From Synechococcus sp. M44_DOE_062 (GTDB taxonomy: Bacteria; Cyanobacteriota; Cyanobacteriia; Thermostichales; Thermostichaceae): 44,739 nucleotides of DNA. This document shows, piece by piece, positions 1-9,200 of this stretch; within the stretch, counting starts at the first letter, position 1; each line of letters opens with the position of its first letter. A model generated the notes under the pieces. It saw only the letters and a program-made list of their open reading frames with translations. It was not told the DNA's origin and searched no databases. Location of the stretch: the NCBI GenBank assembly GCA_015295985.1, contig DVDX01000032.1:1-44739 (forward strand), in the 5' to 3' direction. A program made the translations under genes and the position numbers.

Positions 1-7
1 AGCACTG

Positions 8-30
8 TCGCGTTAGCGGTGCGGAGCACT
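8..30 (+). repeat. Dispersed ~24-bp repeat, copy 1 (variant B)
   Basis: A copy of the dispersed repeat whose core reads CGCGTTAGCGG, then GCGGAGCAC. It matches the copy at 18279-18300 (minus) at 20 of 22 positions and shares a 14-base identical stretch with the copy at 1930-1952. It ends with GGAG just before an ATG, the same arrangement as the copy near 1930. It lies upstream of the response regulator gene. Confidence 0.6.
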
Positions 31-61
31 ATGATGTGGGCGGGATCCCAACCGGACAGCC

Positions 62-871
62 ATGCAACCCTTGCACATCTTGCTGGCAGAAGGCAACCCT
101 CATCTGCGCAGCTTGCTGTGTTGGCATTTGCAACAGGCCGGACACCAAGTTTGGGCAGCAGAGACCCTTCGCCAAGCAAAGACCCTGCTGCAACAGCAGC
201 CCATTCACCTGCTGATTTTGGATGCGGAGCTGTCTAACCGCGGCGGGCTACAACTGTGCCAGTGGGCTCATCGCCAGTGCGATTTGTTGATTTTGCTACT
301 CTCCCACCGGGGATCCGAAGTGGACATTATCGCTGGCCTAGAGGCGGGGGCAGACGATTACCTTACCAAGCCCTTTAGCATGCAACTGCTGGATGCCCAC
401 CTTCTAGCCTTGGCCCGGCGGCGACAGCGGCATATCCCTCCCACCTTTCTGCAGTATGGGGATCTCAAAATTGACCTGGTGCAACGGCGTGTCACTGTGG
501 CCGGGGAAGGGATCGACCTCACGCCTCAGGAGTTTAGCCTGCTGATGGTGCTGGTACAGGCGGACGGCGATCCCGTCTCTCGTCTAGAGCTGCTGGAGCG
601 AGCGTGGCCGGATTCCACCGATAACCCTCGCACCGTCGATACCCATATCCTCTCGTTGCGCAAAAAGCTAGAACGGGATCCGCGCCAGCCCAGCTTGATC
701 CACACAGTGCGCAATGTCGGCTACTGCTTTGGTCTCAACCCCCCGCTGCTTCAGGAACAGAAAACTCTGTCAGCCGCTGCAGGTGGTTCAGGATCTGGGC
801 CTCAGCGGCAGCGTCGTGGAGTCGCAGCGTCAGGGGAGGCACCTGCAAATAAATCAATCAAATCCCGCTAG
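62..871 (+). CDS. OmpR-family DNA-binding response regulator, atypical receiver
   Basis: The 269-residue protein has an N-terminal receiver domain (about residues 4-118) and a winged-helix trans_reg_C domain (about 128-225), the layout of OmpR/PhoB transcription regulators. The phospho-acceptor is probably D54 in LLILDAEL, the switch Ser is S81, and the conserved Lys is K103 in LTKPF. The metal-binding acidic pair is degraded: where family members have E-D-D the sequence reads A-E-G-N, leaving only E10. Phosphorylation may therefore be weak or absent. The C-terminal ~45 residues after GYCFGLN are low in conservation and rich in Ser/Gly/Gln. The gene is convergent with the TPR gene and overlaps its end by 4 bases. 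No sensor kinase is adjacent. The family is clear; the exact orthologue is unknown. Confidence 0.9.
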   Translation: MQPLHILLAEGNPHLRSLLCWHLQQAGHQVWAAETLRQAKTLLQQQPIHLLILDAELSNRGGLQLCQWAHRQCDLLILLLSHRGSEVDIIAGLEAGADDYLTKPFSMQLLDAHLLALARRRQRHIPPTFLQYGDLKIDLVQRRVTVAGEGIDLTPQEFSLLMVLVQADGDPVSRLELLERAWPDSTDNPRTVDTHILSLRKKLERDPRQPSLIHTVRNVGYCFGLNPPLLQEQKTLSAAAGGSGSGPQRQRRGVAASGEAPANKSIKSR

Positions 872-2052
872 GCAGATTGCGCAGGATCCCCATCGGGATC
901 GCTCAGTTGCAGCAGAGACCGGCGCACCCGCTGCTCCAGAGCCAGGTTGTGATGTTGGCGGCTGACCTGCAGAGCTGCTTGCAAATCCGAAAAAGCTGTC
1001 GCTTTATCCCCCATATTCCAGTAGGCCAGCCCTCGTCCATACAAGCCATACTCGTCGGAGAGGTCGATGCGGTTCATATCCGCTTCCAGGCGAAAGGCCC
1101 GCTCGTAGTCGTCTAAAGCGGCTTTGATCTCCCCCAGCCCATAGAGAAGGTTGCCCCTGTTGTAGAGAACGTTGGGCTGTTGGGGTTCTCTTTCTAGGCT
1201 GCGGCTGAGGTCGGCAATGGCCTCGTCAAAGTGATCGCCACAGGCGTAGGCCACCCCCCGCTGGTAGTAGTGGGCCGGGCTGGGATCCCAGTCAATAGCC
1301 TGCGACCAATCGGCCAAAGCCGCCTCCCATTCGCCCAGGTAGCTGTGCAAACGGGCTCGCTGGGAATAGGCAAGTGCTGAGGTGGGATCCAAGCGAATGG
1401 CTTCGTCCAGGTGGGCTAGGGCCAAAGGCAGGGATCCCTGTTGCACGAGCAGGTTGGCCAAGCTGAGGTGGTGGGGGACGTTGGGGTGTAGGCGCACCAG
1501 TTCAGCAAACTCCGCCGTTGCTCCTTGGAGATCTCCCAGAGACTGACGAATCAGCCCGCGGTAAAAATAGGGTTCTGGACGGTGCGGAGCCAACCGGATT
1601 GCTTGGCCAAAATCCTCCAAAGCTTGAGGAACTTGGCCGAGGGCAAAGTAGGCTTCTCCCCGCAAAATGTAGGCGTTGGTCAGGCAGGGATCCCGTTGCA
1701 GAGCCAAGCTGAGCTGTTCAATAGCCCCTGGCATATCTCGGTTCAGCCACCGTTCCCGACCACGGTTGTAAGCCAAGATGGCAGGACGGGTGAAGGCAGA
1801 AATGGCCGCTGCACCTGCCAGACCCATCACTGCCAAAAGGCGATCCTGCCGCCAACTCGCCATGCTCCCCAGCAATAGGGCAACCGCAATCAAAACGCGC
1901 AAGCCGGCAGAGTCGTGGGCTCTGAACATACTGCTCCGCACCGCTGTTACGAACACATCCCGTTTTTTCAATTTCTCTCCGATTCTGCCCGATTGGGTTG
2001 CCCTCCCTCCTGGCCTGCTCAGGCGAGCGTGCTCTGGATCCTGGCTCCCCAT
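868..2052 (-). CDS. TPR-repeat membrane-anchored protein
   Basis: The 394-residue protein has one or two hydrophobic segments (about residues 50-93) followed by a tandem array of tetratricopeptide repeats (about 97-385), with recurring patterns such as Y-x-x-R-G-x-A-Y-x-x-G and A-x-x-D-x-x-x-A-I-x-L-x-P. TPRs are protein-binding scaffolds, and the specific role is unknown. The ATG at 2052 overlaps the stop of the upstream phosphorylase gene as TGATG, suggesting translational coupling. A second plausible start is the ATG at 1929 (M42), which has GGAG four bases upstream. That GGAG belongs to a dispersed-repeat copy, so the first 41 residues may not be translated. Confidence 0.85.
   Translation of the reverse strand: MGSQDPEHARLSRPGGRATQSGRIGEKLKKRDVFVTAVRSSMFRAHDSAGLRVLIAVALLLGSMASWRQDRLLAVMGLAGAAAISAFTRPAILAYNRGRERWLNRDMPGAIEQLSLALQRDPCLTNAYILRGEAYFALGQVPQALEDFGQAIRLAPHRPEPYFYRGLIRQSLGDLQGATAEFAELVRLHPNVPHHLSLANLLVQQGSLPLALAHLDEAIRLDPTSALAYSQRARLHSYLGEWEAALADWSQAIDWDPSPAHYYQRGVAYACGDHFDEAIADLSRSLEREPQQPNVLYNRGNLLYGLGEIKAALDDYERAFRLEADMNRIDLSDEYGLYGRGLAYWNMGDKATAFSDLQAALQVSRQHHNLALEQRVRRSLLQLSDPDGDPAQSA
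1930..1952 (-). repeat. Dispersed ~24-bp repeat, copy 2 (variant B, degenerate)
   Basis: On the minus strand it reads AGCGGTGCGGAGCA, a 14-base exact match to the copy at 8-30, then runs into the ATG at 1929. Its 5' half (CGTAAC) has diverged from CGCGTT. It lies in the N-terminal region or leader of the TPR gene. Confidence 0.5.
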
Positions 2053-4652
2053 CAGGCCCAGAGCATTAACCGCAGCTCATAGGGATCGTGCATATCGGGG
2101 TGAAAGGGGAGCAGGCGGATGGCCAACCCTTGCAAGCCGCTGGCCTCATAGCAAATCTGGCCGGAGAAGATGGCCCGATCCTCCACCGTCTCCACATAGC
2201 GCAGGGGGGTTGCCTGTCCCTTCTGAATCTGGCCGTCCTCATTGACCGGCCCCTGGTAAGCTTGCACGATTACATCCTGAGGTTGCAGGGATCCCAGCCG
2301 CACTTCCACCGTCACGGTGAGGGGCTCCCTGGCCATCACCACTTGGTCATTCTGTGCCAAGGCAAGGCCAGTAGTGGAAGCTTTCTTCGGGGTTTCAATT
2401 TGGACGTGGAGAACCTGGATGTTGTACCAGTGCTCCTGCAGGTGGTTTTGCCAACGAACGAACTGGCGGGCCGACTCAAAGTGGTCGCGGCGCATGCGGT
2501 CGAAGTAGTTGCTCAGAGGAATGTAGGCTCGCTGGACGTACTCCAGCACCATGCGCTGCGTGCTGAAGCGGGGACAATTGAGGCGAATCGCCTGCTTCAT
2601 GCGCTGGATCCACTGGTGGGGTAGGCCATCGCTGCCGCGCTGATAAAAGAGAGGGGCAACCTCCTGTTCCAGCAAGTCGTAGAGGGCATTCGACTCCACC
2701 TCATCTTGATAGGCGCGATCCTCATACTCCTCGCCGCGGCCAATGGGCCAGCCGGTCTGGTAATAATCGGCCTCATCCCACCAGCCATCCAAAATACTTA
2801 GGTTCTGTCCGCCGTTGGCTGCTGCCTTCATGCCGCTGGTGCCGCTGGCTTCACGGGGGCGCAAGGGGTTGTTCAGCCACACATCCACTCCGGCCACCAT
2901 CAAACTGGTGACATACATGTCGTAGTCCTCAATGAAGACCAAGTGCTGGCGAAACTCCGGCTGCCGTGACACCTGCACAATCTGGCGGATCAACTCTTTA
3001 CCGGGTATGTCGCGGGGGTGAGCCTTGCCGGCAAAGATAAACTGCATCGGGTACTGAGGATGGTTGAGCAAAGCCTTGAGCCGTTCCAGGTTGTGGAACA
3101 AAAGGGTGGCCCGCTTGTAGGTGGCAAAGCGGCGGGCAAACCCAATGGTGAGCACCTCGGGGTTGAGGGCCTCTGAGGCCCGTTGGATCTCAGCCGCTGA
3201 GGCAGCCCGTTTCTGGAGCTGTGCCATCAAGCGCTCGCGGGTAAAGTTAATCAGGCGGGAGCGGCTGCGCTCGTGGGCCCGCCACAATTCCCCATCCGGG
3301 ATCCGATCCACCTTCTGCCAGAGGGGATCCGAAGGAGGAGCTTCTGCCCAATCCGGCCCCAGGTAGCGGTCGTAGAGGGCTTGGTTCTCCTCTCCCACCC
3401 AGGTGCGGACATGTACCCCGTTGGTGATGGAAGTAATCGGCACTTCCTCCAGCGGGATCCCAGGCCACAGCCGGCTGAACATCTTGCGGGAAACTGCCCC
3501 ATGCAGCTTGCTCACACCGTTGACAAAAGAGGCCATGTTGATGGCCAGCACCGCCATGCTGAAGGGAGATTGGAAGTCGCCGGTATTTTCCCGTCCCAAA
3601 GCCAAAAAACGCTCCCGGCTCAGGCCCATCTGGCTGTAGTAGAAGCCGAGGTAGTAATCGATTTTGTCAGGCGGGAACAAGTCAATCCCGGCAGGTACCG
3701 ACGTGTGGGTGGTAAACATCTGGCTGGACTTGGCCACTTGCCAAGCCTCTTCAAAGCTCAGCCCCTGCTCGGCCATCAACAGGCGAATCCGCTCCACCGC
3801 CAAAAAGGCCGAATGCCCTTCGTTCATGTGGTAGACAGTGGGATGGATCCCAAGGGCCCGCAAGGCCCGCACGCCGCCGATCCCCAGCATGATCTCCTGG
3901 TGGATGCGCAGGTCTTGGTCGCCGCCGTACAGCTCATCGGTGATGTCTTGGTCGTACTGGCTATTGGGCTCGATGTTGGTGTCCAGAAGATAGAGGGGTA
4001 CCCTCCCCACCATTACCTTCCAGATGCGGGCGAACACCTTGCGGTTGGGATAATCCACCTCAATCCGAATTTCTTGACCCTCCGCATCTTTTTGCAGCTC
4101 CAGAGGCATGTTAAAAAATTCATTGATTGGGTAGCGCTCCTGCTGCCAGCCGTCGGGGTTAAGGTACTGGCGAAAATAGCCCTTCTGGTAGAGCAAGCCC
4201 ACGCCCACCAAGGGCAAGCCCAGATCGCTGGCCGCCTTGAGGTGATCCCCGGCCAGAACCCCCAAGCCTCCTGAGTAAAGGGGCAGACAATCGGCCAAAC
4301 CAAACTCTGCCGAAAAATAGGCATAGCACTCCCCTTCCACCGCTTGGGCCGAACGATACTTGCGGTACCAGGTGTCTTTCTGCAGGTAGCTCTGCAGTTG
4401 TTGGCTGGCCCGCTCCAACTGGGCCAAAAAGCCGGGATCTTCCGCCAGTTCATCCAGCCGTTCCTGCCGGATCCGACCCAGAAAAGCCACCGGGTTGTGA
4501 CCGCAAGCATCCCACAGATCCGGATCCATGCGACGGAATAGGCTGCGGGTTTCCACGTTCCAACTAAAATGCAGGTTATAAGCCAGCAAGCGCAGACTTT
4601 CCAGCGGAGCAGGCAGGTAGGGAGTGACTTTGAACGTGCGTAGCGGCTTCAT
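2052..4652 (-). CDS. glgP: Alpha-glucan (glycogen) phosphorylase, GT35
   Basis: A PLP-dependent phosphorylase of about 866 residues that releases glucose-1-phosphate from glycogen. It begins with the short N-terminal domain typical of the bacterial 'alpha-glucan phosphorylase' subgroup (DUF3417-like, MKPLRTFKV, SWN), then carries AEFGLADCLPLYSGGLG and HLKAASDLG. The C-terminal half has the phosphate/PLP region (NNPLRPREASGTSGMKAA), whose SGMKAA lysine region is the cofactor site of the family. An upstream GTG at 4682 would add ten residues. The ATG at 4652 fits the usual N-terminus better, although no strong ribosome site is visible at either. The downstream TPR gene overlaps its stop. A functional partner, pgm, lies at 40399-42030. 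Confidence 0.95.
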   Translation of the reverse strand: MKPLRTFKVTPYLPAPLESLRLLAYNLHFSWNVETRSLFRRMDPDLWDACGHNPVAFLGRIRQERLDELAEDPGFLAQLERASQQLQSYLQKDTWYRKYRSAQAVEGECYAYFSAEFGLADCLPLYSGGLGVLAGDHLKAASDLGLPLVGVGLLYQKGYFRQYLNPDGWQQERYPINEFFNMPLELQKDAEGQEIRIEVDYPNRKVFARIWKVMVGRVPLYLLDTNIEPNSQYDQDITDELYGGDQDLRIHQEIMLGIGGVRALRALGIHPTVYHMNEGHSAFLAVERIRLLMAEQGLSFEEAWQVAKSSQMFTTHTSVPAGIDLFPPDKIDYYLGFYYSQMGLSRERFLALGRENTGDFQSPFSMAVLAINMASFVNGVSKLHGAVSRKMFSRLWPGIPLEEVPITSITNGVHVRTWVGEENQALYDRYLGPDWAEAPPSDPLWQKVDRIPDGELWRAHERSRSRLINFTRERLMAQLQKRAASAAEIQRASEALNPEVLTIGFARRFATYKRATLLFHNLERLKALLNHPQYPMQFIFAGKAHPRDIPGKELIRQIVQVSRQPEFRQHLVFIEDYDMYVTSLMVAGVDVWLNNPLRPREASGTSGMKAAANGGQNLSILDGWWDEADYYQTGWPIGRGEEYEDRAYQDEVESNALYDLLEQEVAPLFYQRGSDGLPHQWIQRMKQAIRLNCPRFSTQRMVLEYVQRAYIPLSNYFDRMRRDHFESARQFVRWQNHLQEHWYNIQVLHVQIETPKKASTTGLALAQNDQVVMAREPLTVTVEVRLGSLQPQDVIVQAYQGPVNEDGQIQKGQATPLRYVETVEDRAIFSGQICYEASGLQGLAIRLLPFHPDMHDPYELRLMLWA

Positions 4653-4805
4653 AAAAGAATCCGGGAAGAGCGTTGGTTCCACTGTCAGGCTACCTTGGCC
4701 TCAGCCTGAGGGGGCGGCTTTTTAACTTGAATGCTGATTTGTAATCCGGTGGATGCTGATCGGTAATCCAACGGCTGCTCGAACTCCCTTAGGGCCTCAT
4801 TTGGG

Positions 4806-6185
4806 ATGGATCCAACTGCCCCACTGGCCGATACCATCGCTGCCATTGCCACTGCGGTAGTGCCTGAGCAGGGCAGTGTGGGGATTGTGCGCCTTTCCGG
4901 GTCACGATCCCTTCCCATTGTCCAGGCCATCTTCACCCCTGCCCGCCGCAACGCAGTTTGGGAAAGCCATCGTCTCCTCTACGGCTGGATCCACGATGAG
5001 AAAGGCCAAATCTTAGACGAAGCGCTGGCCGTCTGGATGCAAGCCCCCCGCTCCTACACCCGCGAAGATGTGGCAGAGCTGCATTGCCACGGCGGCATCA
5101 TGGTGGTTCAGGCCACGTTGCAACAATGCCTGCGGCAGGGGGCACGGTTGGCCCAGCCGGGGGAGTTTAGCCTGCGCGCTTTTCTAAATGGCCGCATCGA
5201 CCTCACCCAGGCCGAGAGTGTGGCCGATCTGGTGGCGGCCCGCTCCCCTCAGGCAGCCCGGATGGCCTTGGCGGGCTTGCAGGGCAAGTTAGGGGGATCC
5301 ATTCGCGCCCTGCGCCAGGAGCTGCTGGGTTTGTTGGCAGAAATTGAGGCTCGCATCGACTTTGAAGAGGATCTGCCCCCCTTGGACGTTGCCGCTTGGC
5401 AGGCCCGGCTCCAAGCTACTCAAGCCCAGATCCAAGCCCTGCTGGCCACGGCAGAACGGGGACAACTGCTGCGCACCGGCGTGAAGGTGGCCATCGTCGG
5501 GAGGCCCAATGTGGGCAAGTCCAGCTTGCTCAATGCCTGGTCAGGACAGGATCGCGCCATTGTCACTGATCTGCCCGGCACCACCCGCGACGTGGTGGAA
5601 TCCCACCTGGTGGTGAAAGGGATCCCCGTCCAGCTTCTGGATACTGCCGGCATCCGCGCCACCGAAGATCCGGTGGAACGGCTGGGGGTGGAGCGCTCCC
5701 AACGCCTAGCCCAGGCTGCCGATGTGCTGGTGCTGGTCATCGACGCCCAAGCGGGCTGGACGGCTGCCGACGCCGCCATTTACGAGTCCGTCCGCCATCG
5801 CCCCCTTATCTTGGTGATCAACAAAACCGACCTGACCCCGCCAGAGGGGATCCCCCTCCCTGCCGAAATTGCCCACCGCGTCCCCACCGTTGCCGCCCAG
5901 GGGAAAGGGATCCCAGAGCTGGAAGAAGCCCTGGAGCAGCTCGTCACCCAGGGACGTCCCCAGCCCAACCTGGAGATCAGCCTGAACCAGCGGCAGGCCG
6001 CTGCCCTCCGACAAGCCCAAGCCAGCCTGGAACAGGTGGGGCAGGCCATCCAAGCTCAGCTTCCCCTGGACTTTTGGAGCATTGACCTGCGGGGTGCCCT
6101 GCATGCCCTTGGCCAGATCACCGGCGAGGAGATCTCGGAATCGGTGCTGGATCAGATCTTCAGCCGCTTCTGCATCGGCAAGTAG
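4806..6185 (+). CDS. mnmE: tRNA uridine-5-carboxymethylaminomethyl modification GTPase MnmE
   Basis: The 459-residue protein works with MnmG to modify U34 of tRNAs. It has an N-terminal tetrahydrofolate-binding domain (about 1-125, with the LHCHGG motif), a helical domain, and an inserted G domain (about 225-380). Visible G motifs are GRPNVGKSS (G1), DLPGTTRD (G2), DTAGI (G3) and NKTD (G4). It ends in the diagnostic FCIGK, whose Cys is the catalytic residue of the family. Length and order match the family. The start ATG at 4806 gives [16 protein letters not shown], a normal N-terminus. It is divergent from glgP with a short spacer. Confidence 0.97.
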   Translation: MDPTAPLADTIAAIATAVVPEQGSVGIVRLSGSRSLPIVQAIFTPARRNAVWESHRLLYGWIHDEKGQILDEALAVWMQAPRSYTREDVAELHCHGGIMVVQATLQQCLRQGARLAQPGEFSLRAFLNGRIDLTQAESVADLVAARSPQAARMALAGLQGKLGGSIRALRQELLGLLAEIEARIDFEEDLPPLDVAAWQARLQATQAQIQALLATAERGQLLRTGVKVAIVGRPNVGKSSLLNAWSGQDRAIVTDLPGTTRDVVESHLVVKGIPVQLLDTAGIRATEDPVERLGVERSQRLAQAADVLVLVIDAQAGWTAADAAIYESVRHRPLILVINKTDLTPPEGIPLPAEIAHRVPTVAAQGKGIPELEEALEQLVTQGRPQPNLEISLNQRQAAALRQAQASLEQVGQAIQAQLPLDFWSIDLRGALHALGQITGEEISESVLDQIFSRFCIGK

Positions 6186-6211
6186 CTCCCCAGATTTCCC
6201 TACTAACTCAT

Positions 6212-6224
6212 ACTCATTCTGAGT
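6212..6224. promoter_or_regulatory. Palindrome upstream of dps, candidate operator
   Basis: ACTCA-TTC-TGAGT is a perfect 5-bp inverted repeat with a 3-base spacer, nested in a second inverted repeat AACTCA...TGAGTT (6205-6225). It lies about 75 bases before the dps ATG and within the only AT-rich stretch of the mnmE-dps spacer. Stress and iron regulators often bind such sites upstream of dps genes; the cognate regulator here is unknown. Confidence 0.4.
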
Positions 6225-6296
6225 TTGTGTTACCATAAGCTCAGTTGGGAACCCGAAGCGGATCCCTGATAATGGAAACACACTAGGAGATTGGCC

Positions 6297-6797
6297 ATGG
6301 TTACCGCTGAGAAAACCCGTTTGTACCCCACCCAGATCGACTTGCCGGCAGAGGCCCGCGCGCAACTGGTGGAACTGCTCAACCAGTCCTTGGCCGACAC
6401 CTTGGACTTGAAGACCCAGGTGAAGCAGGCCCACTGGAATGTCAAGGGCATGCACTTTATTGCCCTGCATGAGATGTTCGACACCTTCGCCGGTACCTTG
6501 GAAAACTACGTGGACATGCTGGCGGAACGGGTTACGGCTTTGGGGGGCATTGCCCGCGGCACCGCTCGCATCGTTGCCCAAACCTCCACCTTGCCGGAGT
6601 ACGATCTGGCGGCTGAAGAGGGCCGGGATCACCTGCAGGCTTTGGCAGCCCGCTACGCTCAATATGCAGCTTCCGTCCGCCGCAACATCGACCGCACCAC
6701 GGAACTGGGCGATGCCGATACGGCAGACCTGTTCACTGAGATCTCGCGCCAGATCGACAAAGATCTTTGGTTCATCGAGGCTCACCTCCAGGCGTGA
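6297..6797 (+). CDS. dps: Dps-family ferritin (DNA-binding protein from starved cells)
   Basis: A 166-residue four-helix-bundle protein expected to form a dodecameric shell that oxidises and stores iron and protects DNA from peroxide. The inter-subunit ferroxidase motif is visible as QAHWNVKGMHF followed by HEMFD (H46, H58, D62). The ATG at 6297 is chosen over the in-frame TTG at 6291 because AGGAGA (6285-6290) is six bases before the ATG and abuts the TTG. There is no long Lys/Arg-rich tail, so DNA binding is not obvious from sequence. The gene has its own AT-rich upstream region with a palindrome. A separate iron import operon is at 16.6-19.6 kb. Confidence 0.95.
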   Translation: MVTAEKTRLYPTQIDLPAEARAQLVELLNQSLADTLDLKTQVKQAHWNVKGMHFIALHEMFDTFAGTLENYVDMLAERVTALGGIARGTARIVAQTSTLPEYDLAAEEGRDHLQALAARYAQYAASVRRNIDRTTELGDADTADLFTEISRQIDKDLWFIEAHLQA

Positions 6798-6836
6798 CGC
6801 CAGCAAGGCCAATCACAGGCAAGTGGGGCAAGCAAA

Positions 6837-7343
6837 ATGGGCGTTAACGTTCCCCTCCTGTATCTGGCGGCTTTGGCCAGTATCCTTAGCGTGGCGGGCT
6901 TCTTTGTCCTGCGGGAGGTGCTGCGGGTACGGGCCCAGGAAAAGGTGATCCGCGAGCTGCAGCCCCGCTTGAGCAAAGGCAAGGGATCCCCGCAGGAGCA
7001 CTACGAGTTGGGCAGCGTCTATCTGCAAAAGGGCCTCTACGACCAGGCGATTGCCCAGCTCAAAAAAGCCCTAGAAGTGGCCGGGGAGAACATTCCCCCC
7101 GTTTGCAACGCTCTGGGTTTTGCCTACTTCAGCCAGGGGCAGTATGACTTGGCCATCCGCTACTACAAGGATGCCGTGGCTGCGGATCCCCGCTATGTAA
7201 CCGCTTGGAACAATCTGGCTCATGCCTATGAGAAGAAAAATCTCTATGGCCCAAGCCTGGAAGCTTACGAAACTGCCCTGAAGTTGGATCCCCAAAATGC
7301 CATTGCCAAGCGCCGCTCCCAGTCTCTGCGTAAACGATTGTAG
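6837..7343 (+). CDS. TPR protein with N-terminal membrane anchor
   Basis: The 168-residue protein has one N-terminal hydrophobic segment (about residues 4-25, LYLAALASILSVAGFFVL) followed by a charged linker and about three TPR units (residues 55-160, e.g. YELGSVYLQKGLYDQAIAQLKKAL and YVTAWNNLAHAYEKK). It resembles small cyanobacterial TPR proteins with an inner-membrane anchor. The start ATG at 6837 lies 40 bases after the dps stop, so co-transcription is possible. The specific function is not known. Confidence 0.85.
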   Translation: MGVNVPLLYLAALASILSVAGFFVLREVLRVRAQEKVIRELQPRLSKGKGSPQEHYELGSVYLQKGLYDQAIAQLKKALEVAGENIPPVCNALGFAYFSQGQYDLAIRYYKDAVAADPRYVTAWNNLAHAYEKKNLYGPSLEAYETALKLDPQNAIAKRRSQSLRKRL

Positions 7344-7569
7344 CCCAGCCCCTGAGGATCCCATTGGCAATTCCATCCGCAGAAATACTCTTGACCGCAG
7401 CACAGTTGTCCACAGGGGTTGGCGCTAAAGACTCCATCCTGCCTTTATAGGCTCCTCCTTATCCTCTCAAAAGAAGATGGAAATATTGAAATCTTGAGCG
7501 TAAATGTAAGATCCGGTATCGTGTTGCCTGGGCTGGTATTATGTCTTAACTAAAACGAGAGGCCATTTC

Positions 7570-9162
7570 ATGGATTCGCAATCGGTAGCACCTGTGGTTT
7601 TGGTGATCCTGGATGGCTGGGGTTATCGGGATGCTCTCGATGGCAATGCAGTGCTGGCTGCGGAAACCCCTGTCCTGGATAGCCTTTGGGCTGCCTATCC
7701 CCACACCCTGCTGCAAGCTTCGGGTCGGGCCGTGGGCCTGCCAGCAGGACAGATGGGCAACTCTGAAGTCGGGCACCTGACTTTGGGGGCAGGGCGGGTG
7801 GTGCCGCAGGAATTGGTGCGCATCAGCGACGCGATAGAGTCGGGATCCCTCTTCCAGGATCCCTTGTTGATGGAAGTTTGTCGCCAGCTCAAAGAGCGAG
7901 GGGGCCGTTTCCACTTCGTTGGCCTTTGCTCCGAGGGGGGGGTTCACTCCCACATCGACCATCTCTATGGGTTGCTCAAGCTGGCAGCCCAGACCGGGAT
8001 CCCGACCTATGTCCACGCCATCACCGATGGCCGCGATACCTTACCCCGCGACGGTGCCAGGGTTCTGGCCGCCCTAGAAAAAGAGCTGCAATGGCTGGGC
8101 AATGGCGTCATCGCCACCCTGAGCGGACGCTACTACGCCATGGATCGGGATCGCCGGTGGGAGCGCACCCAAAAAGCCTATGAGATCATGACCCAAGACG
8201 GCCCTGGCTGTGGACAAAGCGCCGCGGAGGTGATGGAAGCTTTCTATGCCCAGGATCTCACGGACGAGTTCATCCCGCCCACCCGTCTGGCTCCAGGGGC
8301 TGTGCAACCTGGCGATGCGGTGCTTTTCTTCAACTTCCGCCCAGATCGCGCCCGCCAACTTACCCAAGCCTTTGTCTGCCCAGATTTTTCGGGTTTTCAG
8401 CGCCCCTTGCTGCCGGATCTCACCTTCATCACCATGACTCAGTACGAGGCGGAGCTGCCGGTGCAGGTGCTTTTCAAGCCGCAGAACCTGGATCACCTGC
8501 TGGGCCAAGTGGTGAGTGAGGCTGGCCTCAAGCAATTGCGCATTGCCGAGACGGAAAAATACGCCCATGTCACCTACTTCTTCAATGGCGGCATTGAGCA
8601 GCCCTTTCCCGGTGAGGATCGCATCCTGGTGCAAAGCCCGCTGGTGACCACCTACGACCAGGTGCCGGAGATGTCGGCAGTGGAAGTGACCCACAAGGCA
8701 ATAGAGGCCATTGCCCGCCGCGAATACAGCCTCGTGGTGCTCAACTATGCCAATCCCGACATGGTGGGCCACACCGGCAACTACGAAGCCACCATCCGCG
8801 CTTTGGAGACGGTGGATCGCTGTTTGGGCCGGCTGCTGGCGGCAGTGGTGGATGCAGGAGGCACCACTTTGATCCTGGCGGATCACGGCAATGCAGAGCT
8901 GATGTGGGATGAAAACGGCAACCCCTGGACGGCCCACACCACCAATCCCGTTCCCTGCATCCTGGTGGAGGGGGAAAGGCGTAAAATCCCCGGCTGTGGC
9001 GGCGATGCCAAGTTGCGCTCCGACGGCACTTTGGCCGACGTGGCCCCCACCCTTCTGGAGATCTTGGGCCTGCCTCAACCCCCCGAAATGACAGGACGCT
9101 CGCTTTTGCAGCCGGCAGAATACACCATTCTCCAGCGGCAGCCCAGCCCTGTGGGGCGCTAG
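7570..9162 (+). CDS. gpmI: 2,3-bisphosphoglycerate-independent phosphoglycerate mutase
   Basis: The 530-residue enzyme interconverts 3- and 2-phosphoglycerate in glycolysis and gluconeogenesis using two metal ions and a phosphoserine. It belongs to the alkaline phosphatase superfamily. Visible motifs are ILDGWG (metal Asp near residue 15), MGNSEVGH with catalytic Ser near 65, DGRD, RYYAMDRDRRWER, NYANPDMVGHTG and DHGNAE. The length is normal. The start ATG at 7570 has GAGAGG about eight bases upstream. A 226-bp spacer separates it from the TPR gene and includes an AT-rich tract around 7536-7556 that may hold its promoter. Confidence 0.97.
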   Translation: MDSQSVAPVVLVILDGWGYRDALDGNAVLAAETPVLDSLWAAYPHTLLQASGRAVGLPAGQMGNSEVGHLTLGAGRVVPQELVRISDAIESGSLFQDPLLMEVCRQLKERGGRFHFVGLCSEGGVHSHIDHLYGLLKLAAQTGIPTYVHAITDGRDTLPRDGARVLAALEKELQWLGNGVIATLSGRYYAMDRDRRWERTQKAYEIMTQDGPGCGQSAAEVMEAFYAQDLTDEFIPPTRLAPGAVQPGDAVLFFNFRPDRARQLTQAFVCPDFSGFQRPLLPDLTFITMTQYEAELPVQVLFKPQNLDHLLGQVVSEAGLKQLRIAETEKYAHVTYFFNGGIEQPFPGEDRILVQSPLVTTYDQVPEMSAVEVTHKAIEAIARREYSLVVLNYANPDMVGHTGNYEATIRALETVDRCLGRLLAAVVDAGGTTLILADHGNAELMWDENGNPWTAHTTNPVPCILVEGERRKIPGCGGDAKLRSDGTLADVAPTLLEILGLPQPPEMTGRSLLQPAEYTILQRQPSPVGR

Positions 9163-9200
9163 AGCCAGGGATCCCTTCGCCCTGTAGGGTGGGGAGCAGG

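Noticed and set aside
19-237. 72-codon frame at the window start
   Set aside because: It overlaps the response regulator in another frame and its product is low-complexity.
3273-4274. 333-codon plus-strand frame opposite glgP
   Set aside because: It is antisense to a well-supported phosphorylase, has no motif, and has biased composition typical of shadow frames.
5706-6812. 368-codon minus-strand frame spanning mnmE and dps
   Set aside because: It crosses two clear plus-strand genes and their spacer and has no family features.
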